A DNA stretch of 64,000 nucleotides, from contig OZ238266.1 in assembly GCA_965178655.1 (NCBI GenBank), positions 1,178,001 to 1,242,000 on the forward strand. Direction: 5' to 3'. The notes under the pieces were generated by a model. That model saw nothing but the letters and a program-made list of their open reading frames with translations, had not been told where the DNA came from and made no database searches. The translations under genes and the position numbers were made by a program. Source of the stretch: GCA-2733415 sp965178655. GTDB taxonomy: Bacteria > Bacteroidota > Bacteroidia > Flavobacteriales > Flavobacteriaceae. Shown here piece after piece: positions 16,905-25,245 of the stretch; position 1 is the stretch's first letter, and each line of letters opens with the position of its first letter.

Positions 16905-18353
16905 TTATCCAACACTTCCTTCTAAACTTATTTCTAATAATTTTTGTGCTTCTACAGCAAATTCCATTGGCAACTTATTTAGCACGTCTTTACTAAATCC
17001 GTTTACAATTAAGGCAATTGCTTTTTCGGTATCAATACCACGTTGGTTACAGTAAAATATTTGGTCTTCCCCAATTTTACTAGTGGTTGCTTCGTGCTCT
17101 ATTTGTGCTGTATTGTTTTTTGCTTCTATATACGGAAAAGTGTGTGCGCCACACTCATTACCCATTAGTAGCGAATCACATTGTGAAAAGTTACGAGCGT
17201 TTTCTGCTCTCGAGCCTATTTGTACCAATCCTCTATAAGAGTTTTGTGATTTTCCTGCTGAGATACCTTTAGATATAATGGTACTTTTGGTGTTTTTACC
17301 TAAGTGAATCATTTTAGTTCCAGTATCTGCTTGTTGAAAATTATTGGTTACTGCAATAGAGTAGAATTCTCCTACTGAGTTATGTCCTTTTAAAATACAT
17401 GATGGATATTTCCACGTTACTGCAGAACCTGTTTCTACTTGAGTCCAAGATATTTTTGCATTGTTTTCGCATAAACCTCTTTTGGTTACAAAGTTAAAAA
17501 CACCTCCTACACCTTGGTCGTTACCCGGATACCAATTTTGAACAGTTGAATATTTTATTTCCGCATCGTCCATTGCTATAAGCTCTACAACAGCTGCGTG
17601 TAGTTGATTTTCATCTCTACTTGGTGCGGTACAACCTTCTAGGTAACTTACGTAAGACCCTTTGTCGGCAACTAGTAGTGTGCGCTCAAATTGTCCGGTT
17701 CCTGCTTGGTTAATTCTAAAATACGTTGACAACTCCATAGGGCAACGAACGCCTTTTGGAATATAACAGAATGATCCATCACTAAATACTGCAGAGTTTA
17801 ATGCGGCATAAAAATTATCTTTATGTGGCACTATTGTTCCTAAGTATTTACGAACCAATTCTGGATGGTTTTTTATAGCTTCCGAAATTGGACAGAAAAT
17901 AATTCCTTTTTCAGACAGGGTATCTTGAAAAGTTGTTGCTACAGAAACCGAATCAACAACAATATCCATTGCTATATTGTTCATTTTCTTTTGCTCATCA
18001 ATCGATATTCCTAGCTTTTTATACATGGCTAACAGGTCTGGATCAACATCATCTAATGTTTTATTAGGGTCTATTGATTTTGGTGCAGAATAGTATGCTA
18101 TAGCCTGAAAGTCTGGCTTATCGTACTGTACATTTGCCCATTCTGGTTCTTCCATACTTTTCCAAACACGAAAGGCTTCTAATCGCCATTCGGTCATCCA
18201 TTCTGGTTCTTCTTTTTTCTTAGAAATTGCACGAACAATGTCTTCATTTAAGCCCACAGGAAATGTTTCCGATTCAATATCGGTATAAAATCCGTACTCG
18301 TATTCCTTTGTTTGCAACTCTTTTTCTAAGTCGTCTTCTGTATACTTGCTCAT
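16905..18353 (-). CDS. sufB: Fe-S cluster assembly scaffold protein SufB
   Basis: Main scaffold on which the Fe-S cluster forms. The conserved C-terminal segment has SQCDSLLMGNECGAHTFPYIE, holding the Cys equivalent to the sulfur acceptor, then TSKIGEDQIFYCNQRGID. Length is 482 aa, normal for SufB. It lies 94 bases after sufA, with a TACCTTTG element in the gap that may be an internal promoter. Confidence 0.97.
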   Translation of the reverse strand: MSKYTEDDLEKELQTKEYEYGFYTDIESETFPVGLNEDIVRAISKKKEEPEWMTEWRLEAFRVWKSMEEPEWANVQYDKPDFQAIAYYSAPKSIDPNKTLDDVDPDLLAMYKKLGISIDEQKKMNNIAMDIVVDSVSVATTFQDTLSEKGIIFCPISEAIKNHPELVRKYLGTIVPHKDNFYAALNSAVFSDGSFCYIPKGVRCPMELSTYFRINQAGTGQFERTLLVADKGSYVSYLEGCTAPSRDENQLHAAVVELIAMDDAEIKYSTVQNWYPGNDQGVGGVFNFVTKRGLCENNAKISWTQVETGSAVTWKYPSCILKGHNSVGEFYSIAVTNNFQQADTGTKMIHLGKNTKSTIISKGISAGKSQNSYRGLVQIGSRAENARNFSQCDSLLMGNECGAHTFPYIEAKNNTAQIEHEATTSKIGEDQIFYCNQRGIDTEKAIALIVNGFSKDVLNKLPMEFAVEAQKLLEISLEGSVG

Positions 18354-18396
18354 ATATTAATCGCAGGGCAATAGCCCAAATATTTAACTTGCCTTT

Positions 18397-18404
18397 CAAA
18401 GGTA
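18397..18404 (-). promoter_or_regulatory. Possible internal promoter before sufB
   Basis: On the minus strand TACCTTTG matches the -7 consensus and lies ~45 bases before the sufB ATG. No clear -33 TTG is seen. The same gap contains GGGC-AATA-GCCC (18366-18377), a short hairpin. Confidence 0.4.
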
Positions 18405-18447
18405 GGCTTCACGACTCCTGTAATTAGCAGGATTATGTCGGTATTAT

Positions 18448-18777
18448 TTATAATGAAAAACTTTCTCCACAGCCGCAGGTTCTATTGGCATTAGGATTGT
18501 TAAATACAAACCCTTTTCCGTTTAACCCACCTGAAAACTCTAGTGTTGTACCTACAAGGTACAAGAAGCTTTTTTTATCGACAATAACTTTAATATCATT
18601 ATCTTCAAATACTTTATCGTTTTCTTCTGTGTTTTTATCAAATGTTAAATCATATGATAAACCTGAGCATCCACCACTTTTAACCCCTACACGAACGTAA
18701 TGCTCTTGTGCATTAAATCCGTCTTCGGTCATTAATGAAATGACTTTCTTTTTTGCTGTGTCTGAAACTGTTATCAT
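18448..18777 (-). CDS. sufA: A-type Fe-S carrier protein SufA/IscA
   Basis: Binds and transfers Fe-S clusters to target enzymes. The three conserved cysteines are in GVKSGGCSGLSYDL and in NRTCGCGESFSL at the C-terminus. Length is 109 aa. As first gene of the suf operon it lies behind a Bacteroidota-type promoter (18808-18815) and a 13-base palindrome. Confidence 0.95.
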   Translation of the reverse strand: MITVSDTAKKKVISLMTEDGFNAQEHYVRVGVKSGGCSGLSYDLTFDKNTEENDKVFEDNDIKVIVDKKSFLYLVGTTLEFSGGLNGKGFVFNNPNANRTCGCGESFSL

Positions 18778-18785
18778 AAACTAAA

Positions 18786-18798
18786 TAGATTAAATCTA
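18786..18798. promoter_or_regulatory. Palindrome in the suf leader, possible operator
   Basis: TAGATT-A-AATCTA is a perfect 6-1-6 palindrome lying between the -7 element and the sufA ATG, 9 bases from the start codon. It could bind a regulator of the operon (an RrF2 or DtxR-type protein would be plausible); the identity is not shown by the sequence. Confidence 0.45.
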
Positions 18799-18807
18799 AA
18801 TTAACGA

Positions 18808-18815
18808 CAAATATA
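18808..18815 (-). promoter_or_regulatory. -7 element of the suf operon promoter
   Basis: On the minus strand TATATTTG matches TAnnTTTG. A TTG (complement of 18839-18841) lies 23 bases upstream as a candidate -33 element. The predicted leader before the sufA ATG is about 25 bases. Confidence 0.65.
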
Positions 18816-19035
18816 CAACATCTGCAGTGTTTTTTACTCAACAAAAACATCATATTACTCAATGGCAAGATAAATAAAAGCTATTTTATAGAAACAACCC
18901 TGTCCTTTATTCTTGAAAACCGGGAGTTCTTATGGCTGTTGCCATTTTTGTTGTTTCTAAAAAACATGAATCTCTCATTGTGTATGTTTCTGGTTTATTG
19001 TATCTTGATACATCTTAATCTGTTAAAAAATAATT

Positions 19036-19524
19036 ATGAAGCCATTAATTACATTTGTTTGCTTGCTATTTTTAAGCACTTGCTTTTCGCAAGAATTTCA
19101 TTTGAATGATGGTTTTTCAATCCAAATAAAACAGCTAAAACTCAAAAAATTAGTTCGCACAAATAATGCTTCTTTTATGCAGGAACGCAACTTTAAATTT
19201 TTATCATTTGAAGCGCTTTTTAAATCCAAATCGGGTGCTAAAATACGTTTCAATATAAATGAAATTATTCTTAAAACTAATACAGGGAGTTATATGGCAA
19301 AACCTAGTCCCGAATATAGTTACCCGAGTAGTATTCCCTCATTCATTACCCTAAAAAAGAAAAAACGCAAAATACTTTATTTTGATGTTCCCGATACATT
19401 TTCGAGTGGTGATTTAATGTACAAAGACACGTTTATTGGACATATTTCCATTCAGTATTCTTCCAACAACAAGGAAGCGCTTTGTTGTTACCATAAAAGA
19501 ACACCTGTATTACAAATTAAATAA
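19036..19524 (+). CDS. Small exported protein of unknown function
   Basis: A 162-aa protein with a clear signal peptide (MKPLITFVCLLFLSTCFSQ, cleavage near residue 19). A Cys at 16 is in STCFSQ, so a lipoprotein is not excluded but the position fits signal peptidase I better. The rest is Lys-rich with beta-like segments and a CCYHKR near the end. I do not recognise the family. It stands alone between the suf operon and an intergenic repeat. Confidence 0.65.
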   Translation: MKPLITFVCLLFLSTCFSQEFHLNDGFSIQIKQLKLKKLVRTNNASFMQERNFKFLSFEALFKSKSGAKIRFNINEIILKTNTGSYMAKPSPEYSYPSSIPSFITLKKKKRKILYFDVPDTFSSGDLMYKDTFIGHISIQYSSNNKEALCCYHKRTPVLQIK

Positions 19525-19533
19525 CAAAACACT

Positions 19534-19607
19534 TGTCATTCCGAACTTGTTTCGGAATCTAGATACTGAATTTTAAAGTTTTGGATTCCCGCCTACGCAG
19601 GAAAGAC
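19534..19607. repeat. Intergenic inverted-repeat element of 74 bases
   Basis: The ends are inverted: TGTCATTCC at the left and GGAAAGACA at the right (one mismatch). Internally there is ATTCCGAA/TTCGGAAT (19538-19558) and a GGATTCCCGCCTACGCAGGAA hairpin-like segment. This matches the common small dispersed repeats of the type GATTCCCGCCTACGCGGGAATGAC found between genes in many bacteria. It lies between two convergent genes and may act as a terminator or as a MITE. Confidence 0.65.
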
Positions 19608-19634
19608 AAGCAAGACAGGAAGCAGTGAGATTCT

Positions 19635-20696
19635 TTACTCTTGAAAATCGGGATTGTTTATGAATGTTGTGTCTGACAGTGTTAACAAAAATGCTTTCAA
19701 CGCCATTTTTTCTTGTGGAGATAATTGCACACCTCCTTGAGACACTTTTTTCATAAGCGGGTCTATAGTTGGAGAGTTCTGAAGGCCTTCACTATAAAAA
19801 TGTATTACTTGATTAAGAGTGTTAAAACGACCATCGTGCATATAAGGTGCTGTAAATGCGAGGTTACGTAGTGATGGTGTTTTAAATTTTCCGTTATCGG
19901 CAGGGTCTCCAGTAACGGCGCCAAGTCCTAAATCTGTAAATGTGGCATCTAGACCATTGTTATGAAAATCATTATCTGTCCATAAGGGATTATTATTACT
20001 GCCGTGACAATGAAAGCAATCTCCTTTTGTTTCGTCCATAAAAACATTAAAACCTTCTGTTTCTTGAGCTGTTAGTGTGGTTTCTCCTCGCAAATATTGG
20101 TCAAATTTAGCGTTTCCTGAAATTAGTGTGCGCTCAAATTGGGCTAAGGCTTTTGTAACCAATTCTGGCGTTATTACTGTTTTGTCAAAGGCTTGCTGAA
20201 ACATTTCTGGATATTCTGAATGTGCTTGTAGTTCTGCAACAACACTTTCCCAAGACGCATTCATTTCAATAGGATTTTCTACTGGCGCTAATGCTTGGTG
20301 CTCTAAACTAAACTCACGACCGTCCCAAAAGAATTTTTCGTCGTAATTCCAAGCTAAATTAAATAAAGGCATTGCGTTTCTATGACCCATTTCTCCTGTT
20401 ATTCCTTCGCTAAATTGAGTGTTTTCTGAAAATGCTTTTTCTGGCAAATGACAACTTGCACAAGATTGACTATTGTCTCCTGAAAGTAGCGTTTCGAAAA
20501 ATAATTTTTTCCCCAATGCTATACCTTCTGTAGTCTGTGGATTATTAAACGGTATTTCTGGCGGAAGAATTAACTGCTCAAACAAAAGCGGTATTTCTAA
20601 TGCTTGCGGTGTAGGTGTATAGCTGCTGTCTGTAGTTGTTTTTGAGCAAGAACTGCAGTGTACTATTACAATGATAAAGGCTATTATTTTTTTCAT
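19635..20696 (-). CDS. Di-heme MauG/CcpA-family lipoprotein, MbnH-like
   Basis: Exported di-heme cytochrome-peroxidase-family enzyme of 353 aa. The lipobox is CSSC (Cys17). Heme motifs are CASCH (79-83) and CFHCH (227-231), with a Trp-rich stretch WNYDEKFFWDG between them and the family block TPSLRNLAFTAPYMHDG (273-289). MbnH enzymes use bis-Fe(IV)-type chemistry to oxidise a Trp of MbnP. The immediately adjacent MbnP-like gene (2-base gap) supports that role over a simple H2O2 peroxidase, although the latter is possible. Confidence 0.85.
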   Translation of the reverse strand: MKKIIAFIIVIVHCSSCSKTTTDSSYTPTPQALEIPLLFEQLILPPEIPFNNPQTTEGIALGKKLFFETLLSGDNSQSCASCHLPEKAFSENTQFSEGITGEMGHRNAMPLFNLAWNYDEKFFWDGREFSLEHQALAPVENPIEMNASWESVVAELQAHSEYPEMFQQAFDKTVITPELVTKALAQFERTLISGNAKFDQYLRGETTLTAQETEGFNVFMDETKGDCFHCHGSNNNPLWTDNDFHNNGLDATFTDLGLGAVTGDPADNGKFKTPSLRNLAFTAPYMHDGRFNTLNQVIHFYSEGLQNSPTIDPLMKKVSQGGVQLSPQEKMALKAFLLTLSDTTFINNPDFQE

Positions 20697-20698
20697 TA

Positions 20699-21460
20699 TT
20701 ACTCCACTAATTTAAATACATTTTGTCCGTTTTCATACATGGCTATTTGCGCCTGAAAATTAGGCATTAGCATTGTATGGTGTGTGTTTAAATTCCATTG
20801 ATTTGGGTTTTTAAACCATTCTGATATGTCCATTTCTATATTTATATCTGCACCATATCCTATGGCTACACTACCCAAATTTACTGTAAAAGACGTGTCT
20901 TGAAAAATAGGACTTAACGGTGCGGAGATATCTACTGCTTGTATGGTGTGATATTGATAACCGGTTTCTGCATTAAGGGTGTTAATAAACTTTCCTTCTA
21001 GCTGCATAAAATGGTACCCGCCACCAAGCATTGCTGGCACATTCCATAGTGCAGTATTTAAATCTGGATATATACCATCCGTATTATCAATACTATCAAA
21101 TCCGAAGGTGAATGAAACATTGTCATAAGTCCCTCCGAGGATAGCTGTTTCTAGAACATAGCTTGTGTTTTCATTAGTCCCTACATTTATCAATTTATAC
21201 CCTTTAATCGTTATTGGGGTTTCTCCGTTTTTATAAAATGTAATGTTTGATATTAGATAACGCAATTTTTCTATACTTAGTAGCGACCCATTTTCATTAG
21301 TGAATTGCAGGCTGTTAAAATTGGTGTTTGATACTGGTTCGCCATTCCAGTGGTGCGTAAAGTTAATTGCAGGTTTTGTTATTATCTTGTATTCTGAATC
21401 TGAATTACATTGAGCAAATAAGAACACCAATAGCAAGTATATATGGCCTGGTAATTTCAT
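20699..21460 (-). CDS. MbnP-like exported lipoprotein, likely copper-binding
   Basis: A 253-aa lipoprotein (lipobox FAQC, Cys18, then NSDSE). The body resembles MbnP: N-terminal FTHHWNG with Trp38 next to two His, LSIEKLRYLISNITF, a central TALWNVPAMLGGGYHFMQLEG with Trp139, and C-terminal HHTMLMPNFQAQIAMYENG. In the known MbnP/MbnH pair the MauG-like enzyme converts a Trp to kynurenine, which helps bind copper. Which Trp would be modified here is not shown. It sits between the propeller protein (9-base gap) and the di-heme gene. Confidence 0.8.
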   Translation of the reverse strand: MKLPGHIYLLLVFLFAQCNSDSEYKIITKPAINFTHHWNGEPVSNTNFNSLQFTNENGSLLSIEKLRYLISNITFYKNGETPITIKGYKLINVGTNENTSYVLETAILGGTYDNVSFTFGFDSIDNTDGIYPDLNTALWNVPAMLGGGYHFMQLEGKFINTLNAETGYQYHTIQAVDISAPLSPIFQDTSFTVNLGSVAIGYGADINIEMDISEWFKNPNQWNLNTHHTMLMPNFQAQIAMYENGQNVFKLVE

Positions 21461-21469
21461 GTGTTTGTT

Positions 21470-22792
21470 TTAATTTTCATGTGTTATATTAAGAATTAAT
21501 CCATCGGAAAATCCTTTATTTTCAATAATATCAAAATCGGCACTACTTGTTTCTCCAACAGCTATTACTGTTGACTCATTAAGCGCAACAATACTATAAG
21601 CTATGTCAATATTACTACCGCCAATTGTTTTTTGCCAAAGCACATCCATATTCTGATTTAAGTAAATTACCATGGCGTCATTCTGACCGTTATTGTTAGT
21701 TAGCAGTCCGTTTTCACTTCGAGAACTTCCCGAAATTAAATAACCATTGTCTGGCGTTTTTACAATGCTTCTGGCGCTATCAAAACTAGCCCCACCAAAT
21801 GATTTTTCCCATAATAATTCTCCTGAAGGTGTAATTTTTATGCACCATACATCTGCCGCCCCATTATTTACAGAAACATCAATATTACTACTTCTTGAAT
21901 CTCCTACAATAATATAGTTTCCGTCGTTACTTGCCACAATACTGTGCGCTTCTTCTATTTGTTCGCCACCAAAAGATTGCTCCCAGACTAATACTCCGGT
22001 GTGGTCTATTTTAATAATCCAATAATCATAAGCACCTATATTTTCTGAAATATCAACATCTGTACTATCTGATGTGCCTACCATTATAAATCCGCCATCT
22101 GGGGTTTGTACAGCATCATTTGGTAAATCGTTTAGGTTTCCTCCAAAATACTTTGTCCAACTAATTTCTCCTATATCTGTTAATTTAATAGCCCAATAAT
22201 CTCCTCCTGCATGCATTCTACTATTTCCAGCACCTCCAGACGCAGTAACATCTATGCTGCCTGTTAAAAAGTAGCCGTTATCTGTAGTTTGTATTACCGA
22301 AAGTCCTTTATCCGTGCCTGAATATCCGAGTGATTTTTGCCAAGATAGTGTGCCATTTTCAGTTAATTTTGCCAACCAAAAATCGTAAGCCCCTGAATTT
22401 TGAGTAACATCTTGGTCGTTACTTTGGCTATATCCAATTACAGCATATCCGCCGTCTTGAGTTTGTATAATTGTTGTGCCTCTATCGTCTAAAGACCCAC
22501 CATATGTTTTACGCCATTGCAACTCGCTATCGGCATTAAATTTTAATACCCAGTAATCAAAACTTTCGTCTAGTTTATCGATAATATCGCCGTCGTTACT
22601 TTGGGTATGTCCTAGCATTATATATCCGCCATCTGTTGTTGTTACAACAGATTTTATAACATCGTTTTTTGTGCCGCCATAAGTTTCTACTATTGTAACA
22701 ATAGTGTTGCTAATAGCTGGCGCATTTACCTCTTTTTTTTCACAAGAAAGACATAAAAAAAGTAGTATTACAGTAAAGGGTTTTAAGTGCAT
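21470..22792 (-). CDS. Repeat lipoprotein, probable beta-propeller
   Basis: A 440-aa exported lipoprotein (lipobox CLSC, followed by EKKE). It is made of seven to eight repeats of about 50-55 residues, each with DGGYI-type cores followed by G-x-S/T-x-S-x-D-x-D-I and then D-Y-W-x-x-K and W-x-K-x-x-GG. This pattern indicates a beta-propeller like SBBP/delta-60 repeat proteins. No catalytic residues stand out. It lies 6 bases after the choice-of-anchor B gene and 9 bases before the MbnP-like gene. Confidence 0.8.
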   Translation of the reverse strand: MHLKPFTVILLFLCLSCEKKEVNAPAISNTIVTIVETYGGTKNDVIKSVVTTTDGGYIMLGHTQSNDGDIIDKLDESFDYWVLKFNADSELQWRKTYGGSLDDRGTTIIQTQDGGYAVIGYSQSNDQDVTQNSGAYDFWLAKLTENGTLSWQKSLGYSGTDKGLSVIQTTDNGYFLTGSIDVTASGGAGNSRMHAGGDYWAIKLTDIGEISWTKYFGGNLNDLPNDAVQTPDGGFIMVGTSDSTDVDISENIGAYDYWIIKIDHTGVLVWEQSFGGEQIEEAHSIVASNDGNYIIVGDSRSSNIDVSVNNGAADVWCIKITPSGELLWEKSFGGASFDSARSIVKTPDNGYLISGSSRSENGLLTNNNGQNDAMVIYLNQNMDVLWQKTIGGSNIDIAYSIVALNESTVIAVGETSSADFDIIENKGFSDGLILNITHEN

Positions 22793-22798
22793 CTTATG

Positions 22799-24043
22799 TT
22801 ATTGGGGCGTTTTTCTAATAATAAACAGTCCGCGATCAATATCGCTAACCACAATGTTTCCGCTTTCAAAATAAGGATACACATTCCAGACACCATTAAA
22901 ATTAGCAGTGTCATTCTCTGGGTAGGTATCAAAATAACCCGCTGGTGTTATAGTTGTGTTTTCAATATCCGAAATATCAAATATGCGCACGCCTGCACTA
23001 TAATTTGCTAGGTAGCATGTGTCGTCTTTTACATATAAATTATGATCTATTGCTTCTGTTTCTCCAAAATACTCTTGATGCAATAGCGGATTATCTAAGT
23101 CTGTGAAATCAAAAACGAGGGTTCGTGTATTGTTTCCTAGTGAATATTCATCTAACTCATCACCAACAAGAAAGTATTTACGGTCTTCAGTAAACCAACC
23201 TTGGTGGGTGTACTCAATATTTGAGTATCCAATTGCAGCAATGTTTACGGGGTTGGCTTTGTTGGTAACATCTACAATAACCACTTCGTTTTCATTGCTT
23301 CCAATAAGAATTTCTCGTCCAACATAATCGCTATCAGGCCCATCATACGTGATAACCTGTGCATCATGAGAGTATGCATCCGTTGCATAACCTCCTGCAG
23401 GTATTGGGTTTAATGGATTTTGAATATTTACAAAGTGTGGTCCGCCATTAAATGTAGTCGTTCCTACAACGTATGCAAATCCTGATTGTTCATTTATAAC
23501 AATATTATGTGCACTTCCAAAGGCGGTATAATGTGCGTCTGCGGTATATGTCTCTGGCTCTTCTGGTACAGTATCATATCTTAACTTTGTTAAATCAAAC
23601 ACTTGCATTCCATGATCTGATGCTTCGCTAACAATAAAAGCGTGATTTTCATATACTTTTATGTCTCGCCAAATACTATTGGTTGTTGCTGTTGGAAGCC
23701 TACCTAATAACACAGGGTTTACTGCATTTGTAATATCTAAAAATGCTGTGCCAGAACTTGTTCCAATCAAGACATACTCATTACCTGTTAAAGGGTCTGT
23801 CCAACCCCAAGAATCATTTCCTTCCGTACCTACTCCGCCAAGTAAATCAATAGGCACATGAGCCATTAAATCGTAGCCGCTACAAGGGTATATATCTGCA
23901 TACCCATCTTGGCAAGGGTATTGTGCTGGAATAAGCACTGGTGGGTCAACAATTTCCCCTAGACAAGAAGTTGTGCATTCTGAGAAAATAAACAATAAGG
24001 GTAGTATTGCGCAAATTTTAAACGCGTTTTGTAGATGTTTCAT
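22799..24043 (-). CDS. Choice-of-anchor B family lipoprotein (LVIVD-type propeller)
   Basis: A 414-aa exported protein. The lipobox is FSEC (Cys ~23), followed by another Cys pair. The opening CQDGYADIYPCSGYDLMAHVPIDLLGG and the repeated DITNPxNP-type blades (TNAVNPVLLGRLP, IQNPLNPIPAGGY, VTNKANPVNIAAIG, LDNPLLHQEYFG) are the choice-of-anchor B/LVIVD signature. These proteins are cell-surface propellers of unclear ligand. First gene of the four-gene MbnP/MbnH operon. Confidence 0.88.
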   Translation of the reverse strand: MKHLQNAFKICAILPLLFIFSECTTSCLGEIVDPPVLIPAQYPCQDGYADIYPCSGYDLMAHVPIDLLGGVGTEGNDSWGWTDPLTGNEYVLIGTSSGTAFLDITNAVNPVLLGRLPTATTNSIWRDIKVYENHAFIVSEASDHGMQVFDLTKLRYDTVPEEPETYTADAHYTAFGSAHNIVINEQSGFAYVVGTTTFNGGPHFVNIQNPLNPIPAGGYATDAYSHDAQVITYDGPDSDYVGREILIGSNENEVVIVDVTNKANPVNIAAIGYSNIEYTHQGWFTEDRKYFLVGDELDEYSLGNNTRTLVFDFTDLDNPLLHQEYFGETEAIDHNLYVKDDTCYLANYSAGVRIFDISDIENTTITPAGYFDTYPENDTANFNGVWNVYPYFESGNIVVSDIDRGLFIIRKTPQ

Positions 24044-24173
24044 AGGTTTTTGGGGTTTATTAATAAGTAAATATACTAAAAAATGTGCTTATAAAAATCT
24101 TACTACAACAGCTATTAAATTTACTTGTTGTATTAAAATTTAAATTTTACTGTAAATACCTTTTTAAAAAATG

Positions 24174-24181
24174 TATTTTTG
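24174..24181 (+). promoter_or_regulatory. -7 element upstream of thiL
   Basis: TATTTTTG ends 5 bases before the ATG at 24187, so the transcript would be nearly leaderless. No good -33 TTG is present at the usual distance. Confidence 0.55.
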
Positions 24182-24186
24182 CCCCT

Positions 24187-25245
24187 ATGATAACAGACAA
24201 AAACAACGCTAAAACATCACTTTCTTCATTAGGAGAATTTGGATTAATTGATCATTTAACCGCAAACTTTTCTGTCTCTCAAGAGAGTACTACAAAAGGG
24301 ATTGGAGATGATGCAGCAGTACTTGATTTTAACGCTAAAAAAACGGTGGTTTCTACCGATTTATTAATTGAAGGTGTTCATTTCGATTTATCATACATGC
24401 CCTTAAAACACTTAGGGTATAAGGCAGTAATGGTTAACTTGTCTGACATATATGCCATGAATGCAACAGCAACGCAAATTACAGTTTCCATTGCTGTTTC
24501 TAACCGATTTCCTTTAGAAGCGCTTGAAGATTTATACGAAGGAATTCATGCTGCAACAAAAACATATAATGTAGATTTAGTAGGAGGCGACACCACATCT
24601 TCTACCAAAGGATTACTTATTAGCGTAACTGCTATTGGTGTGGCTAATGAAGAAGACATTACCTACCGCAATGGCGCAAAAGCAAATGATTTATTAGTTG
24701 CTACAGGCGATTTAGGTGCTGCATATTTAGGGTTTCAGATTTTGGAACGTGAAAAACAAGTATTTCAGGCAAATCCAAATAACCAGCCCGACCTAGACCA
24801 ATACAGCTACTTAATTGAACGTCAGTTAAAACCCGAAGCCCGACAAGATGTTTCTGGATTATTAAAAGAATTAAAAGTTACGCCTACTGCTATGATTGAT
24901 ATTAGCGACGGTCTGTCTTCTGAAATTATGCATTTGTGTAAACAGTCTGAAGTAGGGTGTAACCTATATGAAGATAAAATTCCGTTAGACCAACAGGTTA
25001 TTAGTGCTTGTGAAGAGTTTAATATGGATAGTACTACTATTGCTTTAAATGGTGGAGAGGATTATGAGTTACTATTTACTGTATCTCAAGAAGATTTCCC
25101 TAAAATTAAAGCCAATCCGCATTTTTCAATTATCGGACATATGACTGATGCTTCTGAAGGCATGCATTTAATTACCCGCGGAAATCAAAAAATAGCCCTA
25201 CAAGCACAAGGTTGGAATGCTTTAGAAAACGAAGAACAAGAATAG
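24187..25245 (+). CDS. thiL: Thiamine-monophosphate kinase ThiL
   Basis: Phosphorylates thiamine monophosphate to thiamine pyrophosphate. The PurM-like fold shows GIGDDAAVLDF, STDLLIEGVHFDL, VGGDTTSS and DISDGLSSEI. Length is 352 aa from the ATG at 24187. A longer frame from 24085 would cover the -7 element and adds 34 residues not found in the family, so it is rejected. The gene stands alone, divergent from the choice-of-anchor B operon. Confidence 0.93.
   Translation: MITDKNNAKTSLSSLGEFGLIDHLTANFSVSQESTTKGIGDDAAVLDFNAKKTVVSTDLLIEGVHFDLSYMPLKHLGYKAVMVNLSDIYAMNATATQITVSIAVSNRFPLEALEDLYEGIHAATKTYNVDLVGGDTTSSTKGLLISVTAIGVANEEDITYRNGAKANDLLVATGDLGAAYLGFQILEREKQVFQANPNNQPDLDQYSYLIERQLKPEARQDVSGLLKELKVTPTAMIDISDGLSSEIMHLCKQSEVGCNLYEDKIPLDQQVISACEEFNMDSTTIALNGGEDYELLFTVSQEDFPKIKANPHFSIIGHMTDASEGMHLITRGNQKIALQAQGWNALENEEQE

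Noticed and set aside
24085..24186. 34 extra N-terminal codons on thiL
   Set aside because: They cover the -7 element and precede the family's normal start at 24187.
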